In this document: positions 41,889 through 54,300 of the stretch, in pieces
How the letters are laid out: every line of letters starts with the position of its first letter
Numbering within the stretch: position 1 is the first letter of the stretch
From: Phaeosaccion multiseriatum
Taxonomy: Eukaryota > Ochrophyta, other classes
Direction: 5' to 3'
Assembly: GCA_965112735.1 (NCBI GenBank)
Contig: OZ218961.1
Span: forward strand, 1 to 64,000
DNA length: 64,000 nucleotides
Translations under genes and position numbers: made by a program
Notes under the pieces: generated by a model
What the model was told of the DNA's origin: nothing
The model's database searches: none
Seen by the model: the letters and a program-made list of their open reading frames with translations, nothing else

Positions 41889-44800
41889 ATGGCTCCCAAG
41901 GTAACAGCGGCAGGTATGGTAGGGCTCGTGGCGGCTCTGCTGCTCGGCCAAAGTGCCGGATTTGTAGCCCCTCCATCCGCGCCAAGGGCATTGGGGAACA
42001 GCGGCGGCAGCATGGCAGGCCTTCAGGCAGTGTCCAGCGGTGACGCCAGCAGGACGAGGTCGCTCTCGAGACGGACGTTCGCGGGAGATCGAAGGAGCTC
42101 CTTGTCGGCCGTTAGCATGAGCGTGGAGAAGAAGGATGCTTACAAGGTAGGCGAGGAAGGAGGGAGAGGAGAAGGAGGGGGGGTGCGGCGAGGAGCAGCA
42201 GCAACAGCAGCAGCAGCAGCAGGGGAAGTGGGTCGAATGAGGCGAGCTGCTGCAGCGCTGCGATACAAGAGCGGCAACTGCGGCCCCAACGACAGGGAGG
42301 TGGAAAATAGGAGAGGAGGTCGGCACGATGAGGAAGAGAGCATTGGCCCGAGAGGAGGGAGCATTGCGAGGCAATGGGCAGTGGGCAGTGGCGCGGGCCA
42401 ATGGGCCTGTCCCTTCTCTACTGTGGAGAAGAAAGGGGCCAACCCTGCGAGGTTCCGAAGGGGCTTGCGGTACCTACTACTAGTCCACCTTGAAGGCCTG
42501 CGAGGGAGTAGGGAGTGGACAAAGCGGAGAATGGAATGGTCCCCCCCCCCCCCGCCGCGCGGCACCTCACTGCCTTGGTCTGGGCCCTTTGCTATATCCC
42601 CTTATCCCCTCTCTCCCCTCTCTCCGTGGAGTGTCCCTGTGTCCCCATTACCCTCTTTGCCGTATCTGACTGCTCTGCGGTCGCGCAGGATGGGATGGCA
42701 GTGGATGGAATGGCAGTGGATGGGATGGTCGGTCACACTATATCTCACGTCGCGTCCCTCGCACTATTTTACCGCCCAGGTCGGCATCGTGGGAGCCACT
42801 GGGGCCGTGGGAGAGGAGATCTTGGGCTGTCTCGACAAGTGCGGCTTCCCCGTCAGCGATATTGCGCTCTTTTCTTCCGCAAGGAGGTGAGGCACATGCT
42901 CATGTGTCACCATCTGCTGCAGCAGCGTCGGCCCTGTTCTGCTCTGCTCACTGCTGCTCCTCTGTTTCCTTTACCGTGTCTCTGTATGAACTGTGCTGTG
43001 CGCGTGTGTGTGTGCGCGCGCGTGCCCTCTGCTCGTGTGGCGCAGTGCGGGCAAGGTCAAGTCCACCTTCAAGGGTGACGTCACCATTCAGGAGTTCGCC
43101 CTGGAGGAGGTAAGCTTACGTAGTGTTACGTAGCCTTACCATCTGGAGGAGGGCTTCGCTTCCCTTCCCTCTCTCCCCTCCCCCCTTCCCCCCTCGCCCC
43201 TCTCCACCTCCCCGCTTTGCCTGCTCTTCACCCGTCAACCTCCCACGGTTGCGCCTACCCACACACCGCGAGTACTCTTATCTTACTCTTACCTCGAGCT
43301 CGAGAGCCCAAGCCCAAACCATCCCAAAGCACGCAAGTGACCCCGTCCTCCCTCCTCCCTCCTCCCTCCTCCCCTCCAAAGGCCCGCTCCTGCGACTTTG
43401 TGTTCCTTGCCGTGGACGGCTCCTTCGCCCTCGAGTACGCGCAGCAGATCTGCGAGGGAGACGGGCCCGTGGTCATCGACAACTCCTCCGCCTGGCGCAT
43501 GGACGACTCTGTGCCTCTGTGCGTGCCCGAGATCAACATCGACAAGTGTGAGGGCAAGAAGCTCATCGCCAACCCCAACTGCACCACCTCCATCGCCCTC
43601 ATGGCGCTCGCCCCGCTGCACAAGGAGTTCGGCATCAAGAAGTGCATCATCTCCACCTACCAGGTGAGGCAGGGCAGTACGTATGCTTACGTGGGGTTAC
43701 GTGAGGTGAAGAAGTGCATTTTCTCCACATTTCCAAAAAAATAGGGGTCGTTCTAGGATGCTTCAAAAAATCATTCTTCTCTCTACGAATCAGTCGACCT
43801 CTCGTCGCCGTGCTTCAAACCGAGTCTTTTGCTGAGAACAACACTGCCCCACTACCCAAGGGCTGCTTACACTGAAGGCACCACGCAACGCACTCCTCAT
43901 CTTCATCATGGTCATGGGCATCTCTCCCTTTTCTCACCCTCTCTCCCTCTTCCCCCCTTCATCACTCTCCGTCTCCCCCCCCTCCCTCTCCTCCTTGCTT
44001 CTGAACTGTTCCTCTCGTGCGGTGGCGGCTCCACCTCCTCAGGCCGCTTCCGGCGCAGGAGCCCCGGGCATGCAGGAGCTCATCGATGAGACCAAGAAGT
44101 AAGGGATGGCAGTGGATGGGGGAAAGCCCTGCTAGAGGCATATGAGAGACAGGAAGAGGAGGAGGAAGCGAAGAATGGCCGCTACCAAACCGCGCGAACC
44201 TTTAGCGACTTACTGACTCACAGCATTGCTCACTGCCTTCCTCTCGTCTGCCATGCTCTTCCATACCCTGCGTAACCTTACATGCTCTTACATAACATTA
44301 CATACTCTGACGTAACCTTACATACCCTCCCATGTTCTTGCAGCTTCGTAGTGGACGGCACGGCCCCCTCCAACAAGATCTTCGCGCACCCCCTGCCCCT
44401 CAACGTCATCCCACACATCGACGTGTTCCAGGACAACATGTACACCAAGGAAGAGATGAAGGTAAGCACTCGTCAGTGACTCGCAGTAGTCAGTAAGTCA
44501 GCAACGACCATATACACGACGTCACACCGAGCAAGACATAGATATCAAGTTGAGAGTCAGAAAATGACAACCCCCATCCACTGCCATCCTCCACCTTCTC
44601 TCTCTCTCTAAGGTGACGTGGGAGAGCCGCAAGATCATGAACGAGCCCGAGCTTGCCGTTTCGTGCACCTCGGTGCGCATCCCCACCCTGCGTGCGCACA
44701 GCGAGGCCATCACCATCGAGACCGACAAGGAGGCCGACGCTGACAAGGCCAGGGAGGTGCTGGAGCAAGCCCCCGGCGTCAAGGTTGTGGACGACCCTCT

Positions 44801-45546
44801 CAAGAACGTGTACCCCATGCCCCTCACCGCCACCGGTAAGGGCCTGGGATGGCAGTGGATGGCAGTGGATGGGTGGGGTGGGTTGGGGGGATGTGTGTGC
44901 GTGCGTAGTGAGTGCGTTTGGTGCTTTGGTCCCAAGGCCTTCGGTCCTAAGGCCTAACCCTAAGGCCTAACGCTAAGGCCTAACGCTATGGCCGGCCTCA
45001 GGGGCTTTCCCTTGTTCTCCTCTCCCTCTCCTCTCCTCTCCTCTCCTCTCCCGCTCTTGCCCCCCCTCCCCGAACCCTAACGCTAACATCCCCTCCCCCC
45101 CTCAGGGAGCTTCGATGTGGAGGTGGGGCGCATCCGCCCGTCTGTGGTGTTCGGTGATCACGGCCTCGATCTCTTCGTGTGCGGCGATCAACTCCTCAGA
45201 GGAGCTGCCCTCAACGCCGTACTCATTGCCAAGGTCGGTGGGCAGGGGAAGGCAGAGGGCAGGGAGGGAGGCCTCCGTAGGCATGTGCAGGCGTGTGATG
45301 GATGTGGAGATGGGCCTTTTGCCTTGAGCGTCGTCTGTGCGCTGGCCAAGTGCGTGCCCCTTGGTGCCGCTGGTGCCCTTGGTGCCACTGGTGCCGCTAT
45401 TTGGGCCTCCCTGGTGCCGCTATTTGGGTCTCCCTGGTGCCGCTATTTGGGTCTCCCTGGTGCCGCTATTTGGGCCTCCCCCTCACCCCCACTCCACCCA
45501 TCCCGCCACGCCCCCGTCCCTTTGTGTACAGGAGCTCGTGCAGTGA
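41889..45546 (+). CDS. asd: Aspartate-semialdehyde dehydrogenase, plastid-targeted form
   Basis: Nine exons (41889-42146, 42780-42886, 43046-43109, 43382-43663, 44043-44098, 44344-44461, 44613-44835, 45106-45233, 45532-45546), 416 residues. It reduces aspartyl phosphate to aspartate semialdehyde with NADPH, leading to Lys, Thr, Met and Ile. [10 protein letters not shown] (88-97) binds NADP. The nucleophile is Cys 210 in [22 protein letters not shown] carries the substrate Arg and the catalytic His 324. A hydrophobic leader ([15 protein letters not shown]) is followed by [11 protein letters not shown] and a Ser/Arg-rich stretch. This is the bipartite signal plus transit layout, with Phe near the cleavage site, of secondary red plastids. 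Exon 1 encodes only this presequence. Intron 4 (43664-44042) contains a dispersed ~200-bp element and a copy of the exon 4 end. Confidence 0.95.
43746..43975 (+). repeat. Dispersed intronic element, copy A (ASADH intron 4)
   Basis: Begins GGTCGTTCTAGGATGCTTCA and runs through GCTTCAAACCGAGTCTTTTG, CTGCCCCACTACCCAAGGG and CTTCATCACTCTCC into the polypyrimidine tract of the intron. Nearly the same sequence is at 53613-53405 on the minus strand (Sec24 intron 11). Relative to the host gene both copies have the same orientation and both fill the 3' half of a phase-0 intron. Confidence 0.85.
45362..45480 (+). repeat. 23-bp minisatellite in ASADH intron 8
   Basis: Four copies of TGGTGCCGCTATTTGGGTCT(CCC), preceded by shorter GGTGCCNNTGGTGCC units, just upstream of the last, 5-codon exon. 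Confidence 0.93.
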
Positions 45547-46103
45547 GAGAGACGCATATCGATGTCGAAATCGATGTCGAAATCAAGGAGAGGAGAGCAA
45601 AGCTGAGGAGAGGGAGGTGGGCTGAGAGCAGGAGGACAGCGCTGGTGTAGCGGTTGGTGATACAGCAGCAGCAGCAGCAGCGGCAGCAGCAGCAGCAGGA
45701 GGAGGAGGAGGGCAGGAGGAAGTAGCGGAAGAGTTTCTCCTCGCAGTTTTTGGTACTTGACCGAGTGAGCACAGGGAGTGAGCACAGCGAGCGCCTTAGA
45801 TAGATTGTCTTTCCGTTTCAGTTTCATTCGACCCCCAATCAATGGCCCAATCAATGGCCCAATCAATGGCTCGCCCTTCGATTGGGGAAGACAGGACAAG
45901 GGGCCGAGAGAAATGGCTGAGCGCCCCCTGGGTCGCAAAGTTTACAGATGGCGTAGAGTAGTGTAGTGTCAAGCAGCAGCACATTCGCTGTTGTGATTAT
46001 CATTTTATCGCTTTTTTTAGTGGCACCATCACTCCCCTGCCCATTTGGCGCCGTGTGGGCCCTTTACTTGTCTCTGTCTGCGGTACAGAGCTTGCTAATT
46101 AAT

Positions 46104-46143
<40 letters not shown>

Positions 46144-47541
46144 CACAAACACATTTTGGCTTGTGGAACCACCACGCCAAGCTGTAGGAGAGAGATACAC
46201 CCCGTAGACCAGGCCATTGCAGACAGACAGGCATGAACAACTTTCTCAAGTCGAACCTTCACCTTCCATCACAGAAGCGTTTTGCCAGGAAGAGCGCTTG
46301 CCTTCACCGCCAACAGGAGCAGCAGCGGTTGGTGATACAGCAGCAGCGGTTGGTGATACAATACAAGAGTCATTGGCGAGGCCAAGCCCACTCCGATGCC
46401 CACTCCGATGATGCCCACTCTCTAACACTCCGATGATGCCCACTCACCCCATATGCGGCCCGGCCAAGTGGATGGCAATGGATGGCAATGGATCGGCCGC
46501 GCACTCACCGATGACGAGAGAGCGGAGTTGAACCTTTCCCTTGAGTGGAGGCGTGACGTGGCCACTCTGATCTTGATACCTCTGACTGACAGTGACTGAC
46601 AGTTACTGACAGCTACAGAAGTGAGTGGATGGCGCTTCACAGGCGCTGACGCGAGTCGGTAAGGACTGGTTATGGCGCTCGCAAAGCTCCTCGCTGAAGC
46701 CTCCAATGTAGAGGGCGAGAGGGAGAGGAAGGACAGAGGCGAGAGGGAGCCTTCGCCGATATTCTTCTCTTGTGCTGCCCACCCGACCGTAGCCCGCGGG
46801 GTGAAGCTTGAGCCGAAGTCAGTGAAGCTTAGCTCAAAGTGAGGGCAGCGCAAAGGGAACAGGAACACCTCACATTTCTCACGTTCTTTCGCGAAGGCTC
46901 TCTCTCGCCTCTCTCCTCTCTCTCTCCTCTCTCCCCTCTCTCTCTCTCTCTCTCGCCTCTCTCTCTCTCCTCTCTCTCGCCTCTCTCTCTCGCCTCTCTC
47001 TCTCCTCTTCCCTCTCCTCTCTCGCGCGCCTCTCTCCCCTCTCTTTCTCGCCTCTCTCCTGCCCATCTCGAAGCTCTCTCCTTCATTGACGACGGCCTTA
47101 GGCCGCAGCTCAGCAGGTACAGTACAGGGTGTCAGGTTGAGGCTCGTGAGGCCTTAGGCCGCAGCTCAGCAGCACAGGGTGTCAGCGCATGTACCGGACT
47201 CTGTGTCCACATGTTTGGGTGTGCGCGTGTGTACCCAGCCCAGGGATGTGGGTGCGTGCGTGTGTGCCTCAGAGGGGCGGGCCAGGGCCTTGCTTGGTGT
47301 ACTTTGCCGTGCTCTGTGCTTTGCTCTGTGCTTTGCTCTGTGCTTTGCTCTGTGCTTTGCTCTGTGCTTTGCTCTGTGCTTTGCTCTGTGCTTTGCCCTG
47401 TGCTTAGCGCGCCTTGGGCCAGGCAGACCCCCCCCCACGTGCGTACAGTTACAGCTGCTCGCCCCTCTGCTCTTCTCTGTACGTCGATATGACCCTGCCA
47501 CACCGAGCCTTACCATGTGTTCCCTCCTCGCCTCTCCTCTC
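45547..47541. other. Convergent spacer (ASADH / 2H phosphoesterase)
   Basis: 2 kb with no supported gene. Visible items: GTTGGTGATACAGCAGC words with CAG runs (45651-45696; 46322-46360, two tandem); three CCAATCAATGG units (45836-45870); (GA)n at 46109-46138; GGATGGCAATGGATGG (46470-46490); CTCTCTCTCGCC repeats (46895-47060); a 30-bp direct repeat GGCCTTAGGCCGCAGCTCAG at 47093 and 47149; and a 12-bp minisatellite at 47303-47403. Confidence 0.6.
47303..47403. repeat. 12-bp minisatellite GCTCTGTGCTTT
   Basis: About eight head-to-tail copies downstream of the 2H phosphoesterase gene. Confidence 0.93.
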
Positions 47542-49290
47542 TCACCCCTCCTTCGCCGCTGCTGTTACTGCCCCTGTCCCTTCCCCTGCTCCAAGCAGTG
47601 CCTCTCCTTCGGCCCCCTTCACACCCTCCACACCCTCCACACCCTCCACACTCCCGCGGCTGCGGCTGGGGCTGGGGCTGGGGCTGGGGCTTCCTCCCCT
47701 TCCTCTTGCCCGCCCCCTCCCTCTCCCCCTCCTCCTCCCCCTTCCTCCCTCCTCCTCAAACAAGGGCACCATGAAAGGCTCCGGCGAGGAGGGCATGTCA
47801 GTCTGTGCACTGTACAGCCCAGCCCCAGGCAATTCCAAGCCCACCGGGGCAGCCACCGCGCGCTCCCCCCTGCCCTCCCTTCCCTCCCCTCCCTCCTGCC
47901 TGCTGCTGCTGCTGCTGCGGCTCAGCTGGATCCTCCACTCTGGCGCAAACTGCGAACTGAAGTCCTTGCGGGCCATGAGGTGCACCTGAAAAAGATGGAC
48001 AGAGGGAGGCAGAGAGACAAAAGAAAGAGCAGACAAACAAAGGCAGAGAGACAAACAAAGAGAAGAAAGAGAAAAAGGCAGAGCAGACAGAGACAGAGAG
48101 ACAAACAAAGAGCGGAGAGAAAACAGAGGAGAGAGCAACAGGGAGAAGTTCAGCGAGGTAAGAGAAAGGGAGCAATACGAAGGGGGGGGGGAAGAGAAAG
48201 ATCAGAGAGAAGAGAGCAAACTGCCCCCCGCCCCGCCCCTCGCCCCCACGCACGCACGCACCCACGCACCTCTTCCACTGCGAAAGATACGTCCTCCCAC
48301 CACTCCTCTAACTTTGCCTGTGCTTCTTCGGCCTCGCGTACGGACGAGAAGTGCGCCACCGTCATGTGTGGTGTGAAGCCCTCTTCAGAGCCTGACAAGG
48401 AGAGAGAGAGAGAGTGGGGGGGGGGGGGAGAGGGAGAGGTAGAGAGAGAGCCGGGGGGGGGGGAGGGGAGTTGAGAGAGAGCGAGAGAGCCACAGAGAGA
48501 AGAAAGGGGAATGAGAGAGAGAGGGAGAGAGGGCCTGCTTGGCCTGCTTTGTACGCGGTCATCACGAAGCAAGGCTTGAAGTGGAGGCTTACAGGCACAA
48601 CCACCCCCCTTGCCTGCTCTGCTTTGGTCGTCATAAGAGGGGAGCGCCGCTTGAAGCTGGCTCTGCAAGTCGTGAAGCAGTCGAGGCGACTCGGCAGTTG
48701 GTAATACGGCCGTGCTGCTGCTGCTGCTGCTGCTGCTGCCCTCCAGTCCCACTTGGGGGTCCAGCCAGAGCGTGGCCGAGTGCTTTCTACCGAAGATCTT
48801 GAAGCGCGACAGCGTGACCTGCGAGAAAGTATTCATTGGCGTGGCGTGGGAAAAAATAAATGAGTACCTGCGAGAGAGTACGGGCAGGGACGGAGAAGCG
48901 CACGCGCGCACCCACCGTAAAGGGTGCCAATGTGACGCCTTCTGCGAGGAGAGGGGCCGCCCTGTCCATATGCTTAGGGCCTTGAGGCGCGAAGGGATAC
49001 AGAAGGTTTACGTGGGGAGGCCATCTGAAGAGACCCTTGTCTTGCAACTGCCATCGCGCCTTCTGCACGGCTTTCCACGCTTCTCCTCCTGGGGGTGGGA
49101 TAAGGGCCACCGTTGAGGCGTGCGTCTTGGCTTTGGGTAGCGGGGGAGGGGAAGAAGAAGCTGAAGAAGGGGATGACATTCTCAAAGAGGTGGCGCGGTT
49201 GAAGCTACCGCTCGTGGAGATGTTGGTGGTGGCACGGCCACTCCACGCGGCTAGCCCACAGAAAGCTGCTTTGGTGGAGAGAAAGAACAT
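47542..49290 (-). CDS. 2H phosphoesterase (RNA ligase / cyclic phosphodiesterase-like)
   Basis: Four exons (49290-48868, 48818-48593, 48391-48270, 47985-47542), 404 residues. The ATG at 49290 is followed by FFLSTKAAFCGLAAWSGRA, a possible signal or transit peptide. The two catalytic histidine motifs of the 2H superfamily are present: HVNLLYPF (His 93) and HMTVAHF (His 225). The spacing between them is inflated by a Ser-rich insert. In the first motif Asn replaces the usual Thr/Ser, a known variant. The fold ends at FAVEEVHLMARKDF. Family members hydrolyse 2',3'-cyclic phosphates or 2'-5' linkages in RNA. The ~130-residue C-terminal tail is low-complexity (RGRGRARGRGG, then VEGVEGVEG) and may be partly untranslated if an unseen splice site exists. 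The Ser-rich insert includes a copy of the dispersed TTGGTAATACGGC word in coding sequence. Confidence 0.75.
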
Positions 49291-50187
49291 TAGGAGAAGG
49301 AGAGAAGGGAAAGAGAAGGAGAAGGAAAGAGAAGACAAGAGGAAGAAAAAGGATGTTGGAAGTTTGGTTCAACGCACTCAAATCACAATTGGCGGCTCTA
49401 TATGCAGGAGGGGAAAAGGGGAAAACATGCCGGTTCCACCAGGACGCCGGGAAACGTGTCAGGGGCCGAAACAAAACGGGAGAGTGAAAGCTACAGGAGC
49501 ATGTGTTACAGAATATATTGATGGCAATTGATAACTGTTGGCATGGCTTAGAATGCCCCAATATTTTTGGGAGCCCAGGGGCCCAAGCTGGCCTACCTCC
49601 ATACCCCTGTGCCTGTGCCTGAGCGTCTGCGCCCCTCCCTCTATGCCGTAGCCCGCTGCCTGGCCCTTCCTGTCTCCTCCCCCCCCCCCCCTCGCTTCCT
49701 CCCTCTCTTTCCCCTCCCCCTCCCTCCGTCTCGGCTGCGGCTCTACGTTCGCCTCACACACCGCATGAGCCGAAGCTCAAACTCAGCTCCATAACGTCCG
49801 TTACGTCAAATGAATGGCAAAATCGCTACCAACCTCCTTTCGGCCCTCCGTCCTCCGCCCACATTCTTCACACGCCAAGCGCTAGGCCAAGTAGCGGCAG
49901 CAGCAGGAGCAGCAACAGCTGCAGCTTACCCTCTCCCATCTCCAATCGTCAGGCCCCGCTCTCGCTCTCTTGCCTCACTCCTCCCTCGCTCCTCCCTCCA
50001 CTCCTCCCCCGGTGGGTCGGGTGGGGTAGGGCTTGCTCACCCCTCTCACTGCTGCATCACCAACTACTGCATCACCGGAAGCACACAGCCTTGCTGTAGT
50101 ACCAACTGCTGCACTGTCTGTTGGTGCCCTGCATGTATCACCAACGGATACACTACCCAAAGCTCTGCTGTATCACCAACGGATACA
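49291..50187. other. Spacer between 2H phosphoesterase and Sec24
   Basis: Contains the promoter of the minus-strand 2H gene and the 3' UTR of Sec24. A cluster of word copies (GCATCACCAACTACTGCATC, TGTATCACCAACGGATACAC twice) lies at 50050-50204, overlapping the Sec24 stop region. No other gene is recognised. Confidence 0.55.
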
Positions 50188-51305
50188 CTACCCAAAGCAC
50201 TGCCTGTTGATGTGCTGCATGAACTCCGCGTAGTTCATGCTGCCCCCCGGGAAGGAGGCCCTGTCCTCAACAAGGTGCCAGAAGAAGCGGTACTCGGCCT
50301 GGCCGTCCCCCTCCCCCATAACGTTGAGCGCCAAGTAGTGCGCCCTGTCGTCCCTCAAGGCTTGTGCGATGGCGTTGACACGCCGGCAGAGGTCCGCTCC
50401 CCTGCCGGTGCCGGTGGGTGGCAGCAGACGCAGCGTGAAGGTATCAACACCCACGATGCTTGGCACGCCGAACAGGGCCGTCTAAAGAGGAGGGGAGAGG
50501 GAGGAAGAGAGAGAGAGGTTACAGGCGTATATACATATGGGGAGGGGAGGGGTGGCAGCACAGTTGGAGATACAGCAGTTGGTGATACAGGAGTTGGTGA
50601 CACAGGGGCACGTGAGGTTTGCATGTGATCACCTTCCTCTTCGTAACATAACTACACACGCGTCACCTCCCTCGCTCCCTCTCTCGCTCTCTCTCTCTGC
50701 CTCCACACACGGGCGCCGCCCGCGTGACAATGCACTCCGATCTCCCTCCCTGTCCTGACACTCCGATCTCCCTCCCTGTCCTGACACTCCCTCCCTCCTT
50801 GTCCTGACACTCTGTATTTCTGTCCTGACACTCCCTCACTACTGTCTCATCCTCCGTCTCTGTCCTGACACTCACCACCAGCTCCTCGTCAGCGGCCTTG
50901 CCCACCCACACGTGCATGCCGAGTGCGTTCTCCAAAAGGAAGATGCCATCACTGCGCAGGCGCTCCGCAGACAGGTTCACAACTGGCGGCAGGAGGATGT
51001 TCAACTCCCCTGCAGTGGGGGTGTCTGCGTCGGGCTCGTCAGGACAGGGGGTGCCCGCGTCTGAGGCGAGGGAGCAAAAAGGGGGGAGAGAGGGAGGGAG
51101 GGAGGGAGGGAGGGAGGGAGGGACGGAGGGAGGGAGAGGAGAGGGGAGGGGGAGAGAGAGACAGTGAAAAGGAGAAGGGGGTTAGGAAGGAGGAGGAAGG
51201 CACATTGGGGATGGGGGGCGATGGGTCAGGAGAGGTCAGGAGAGGTCAGGAGAGGTCAGGAGAGGTCAGGAGAGGGGGTCGGCTCCGTACACCTCCATCG
51301 CCCAT

Positions 51306-51336
<31 letters not shown>

Positions 51337-54300
51337 GAGCAGCTCAGCTCCTCTACACCCCTCTACACCCCTCTATCCCCATCGCCACCCCCTCCCCCTC
51401 CCTCCCCCTCCCTCCCCCTCCCTCCCCCTCCCTAACCCACCCCACCCCTCCGGCCTCTGTCCCGCACCTGTCGGCATGTCGTGAATGCTGAACATGCGAG
51501 GGTAGATAAAGCACCGCGTCTCCGCCACGCTCATGTTGGCAAGCGCGCTCATGGTCGCAGAGCGTTCGTCAGAGCGCACCTCCGCCCCCCCCCTGAAGGC
51601 GACGCTCTTCTGCAGCGCCATGCAGTACAGGGGTAACAGCTGCACCGCCTCCGGCATGGGCTGCTGCTGCTTGCCCCCCTGCTGCTGCTGGAGGTTGGGA
51701 GCCCCGTAGGCCTGCTGTCCGTAGCCGCCCTTGGAGGCCCTCACCACCTGCTCAGTTCAATTCAGTTTAGAACAGTTCAGATCAGATCCTAGACCTTAAC
51801 CGAAGAGAAAAAAAAAGCACTTTCGACCGACATTCGACTCTCAATATCTTTCATCGTCCTTGTCACGCACCTCGACGCAGGCCTCCTGTATGCGAGCGCG
51901 TGCCTGATCGAGCCCCTGCTTGAGGGCCACTTCGAGGGCCTGTTTGGCGAGCATGTTGGACACTGCGTCGATGTTCACAGACTCGAATACGCGGGACATG
52001 ACCTGTGTACGCCATTTGGGGCAGCGGGCAGACAGAGAACAAGAATGTGAGACAATCAGACAATAGAGGCAGGGGGGTGGACAAGAGAGAAAGTAAAGTA
52101 TCCAGGCCAAAAAACGGGTGTCAGGATCCACCCCCCCTCCCTAAGCAAGGCCGTCTGAGGCCCTCCTCCTGACCTGCTGCACTGACTGACTGACTGAATG
52201 ACTGACTGACTGACTGACTGACTGACTGACTGACACCAGATACTGACACCAGGTACTGACTGACACCAGGCACTGACTGACACCAGGTACTGACTGACCT
52301 GCTGCACGGGCATGGCGAGGTTGTGTACTCGGATGCGCCTCTCTCCGTTGCTGTTGGTGTACAGCAGCGCCGCTTGCACGCTGATCACAGATGCCGATAA
52401 GATCTGATCGTCGTACCCGAACTCTACCGCGAAGGTGCTGGAGGGGGGGCAGTTGGTGACACAGGACATGTTGGGCAGGGGGCGGAGGGTTTCAGGGGAG
52501 GGGCAGGAGGTTTCAGTGGAGGGGCAGGAGGTTTGAGGGAGGGCCTTAGTTGGGGATAGGAAGGAAGACACGAGAGCGTCAAACTAACGAGCGGCGAACC
52601 TTCTTTTTCTTTCCCTCACTCCATATCCTGCCCTCTCTTGCTCTATCCCTCTCCCTCTGCCTGCCATCACCCCACCTACCCACTGACGTACCCAATCACC
52701 TACCCAATGACATACCCAATGCCCTACCCAATCACCTACCCAATGAAGTACCCAATGACGTACCCAATGACCTACCCAATGACGTACCCAATGACCTACC
52801 CAATGACGTACACCTACCTGTCTGGGGAGCAGTTGGGCAGGGCCAGCAGATCCGTGCCGCGGATGAAGTAGTTGCCGTACAGATTGGTGATACGCAGCCC
52901 GCGCTGTGATTCGTGTAAGGCAGAGAGAGGCAGTCACAGGGGGCAGAGGGGGTGTCAGCAGAGGAGAGGAATCAATTGTACATAAAGCCGAAGATCGATC
53001 AACAGTTGGTGATACAGCAGCAGCACAGGAGGTTTGGTCTGACCATTCCTTGCTCCGAGGGCTGGACACATGATTGACCTGTGACATTCATTCACTGACT
53101 TATGACTCACCGTGGCGCGCACTCGCATGACGGCCTCGAAGGCGGTGGGTCGAGTGAGCACGCGGCTCAGCTCCGCTCGGAACTTGTCTCCGTCCCTCTC
53201 GGTGTGGAAGGAGGGGTAGTAGGACAGCTGCCCCGCCGTGTACTTGGACAGGTTGGACAGAGTGGCCACGTCAGTGTATTGGGAAGAAAAGAGGAAAGTG
53301 TCCACGGCGATTTGCAGCTTGCTCAGCTCCACCGCCTGAGGGAGAGGGGAAAGGAACGGGAGAGAGGAGGAGAGAGGTGGGGAGGCAGAGAAGGGGGGGG
53401 GGAAGAGGGAGAGTGATGAAGGGGGGAAGAGGGAGAGGTGCACATGACCGTGAGGAAGATGAGGAGTGCGTTGCGTGGTGCCTTCAGTGTAAGCATCCCT
53501 TGGGTAGTGGGGCAGTGTTGTTCTCAGCAAAAGACTCGGTTTGAAGCACGGCGACGAGAGGTCGACTGATCATAGATAGAATAATGATTTTTTGAAGCAT
53601 CCTAGAACGACCCACAAACCAACCCCACAAACGCTCCCACCCACCATCCGCTGCCATCCCCCACCCACCTTAGTCTGGTACCACTGCTCCTCGGCCTTGA
53701 GCAGCGTGAACTCCTTGTCCGTGCCCAGTACCCTAAGGGGTGTCAGGACAGGGGCAAGGGCAAGTCAGGGGTGTCAGGACAGGGGCAAGTCAGGGGTATC
53801 AGGACAGGGGCAAGTCAGGGGTGTCAGGACAGGGGCAAGTCAGGGGCAAGTCAGGGGTGTCAGGACAGGGGCAAGTCAGGGGTGTCAGGACGTCAGGGTC
53901 TTCCCCCCTTTTCCTTGACTTACCTGGGGTTCTCTCTGTGCCTGAGCTTCGCGTCCCCCACGGCGGGCAGGGACGAGCACAGCACTACCATCTTGCCGCC
54001 TACCGAGCCCATCACCTGAGGATGGCAGTGGATGGCAGTGGATGGCAGTGGATGGGGGGGTGTAGAGAAGGCTCGGTCAGTATCTCTCAGGAAGTCTGCT
54101 GGAATCGGTCCTCATCTACGGTCTACAAAACTGAAACTGAAACTGATGCGAAAAGTACCGAAGCTGAAGGGTAGGCGTCTGAGCTACATACGTATGTATG
54201 CATCCGTACCGTACCGTACCTTGGCGGCGAGGGAGATGGCAGAGCCCACGCAGCAGTCCACAGAGCGGTTGGAGGCGAACATCTGGGGCATGTTCTCCAA

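Noticed and set aside
46422-47066. 214-codon minus-strand frame rich in Arg/Glu
   Set aside because: The N-terminal half is a CTCTCGCC repeat and the rest shows no family resemblance or splice-consistent context.
47179-48474. 431-codon plus-strand frame
   Set aside because: Overlaps the better-supported 2H phosphoesterase gene on the other strand and consists largely of 12-bp repeat and low-complexity sequence.
52879-52900. AGATTGGTGATACGCAGCC as another dispersed-word copy
   Set aside because: It encodes the conserved Sec24 segment LRITNLYG, so the match is probably coincidence with coding constraint. The same reasoning applies to AGTTGGTGATACGCGTAC at 32461 in importin-5.
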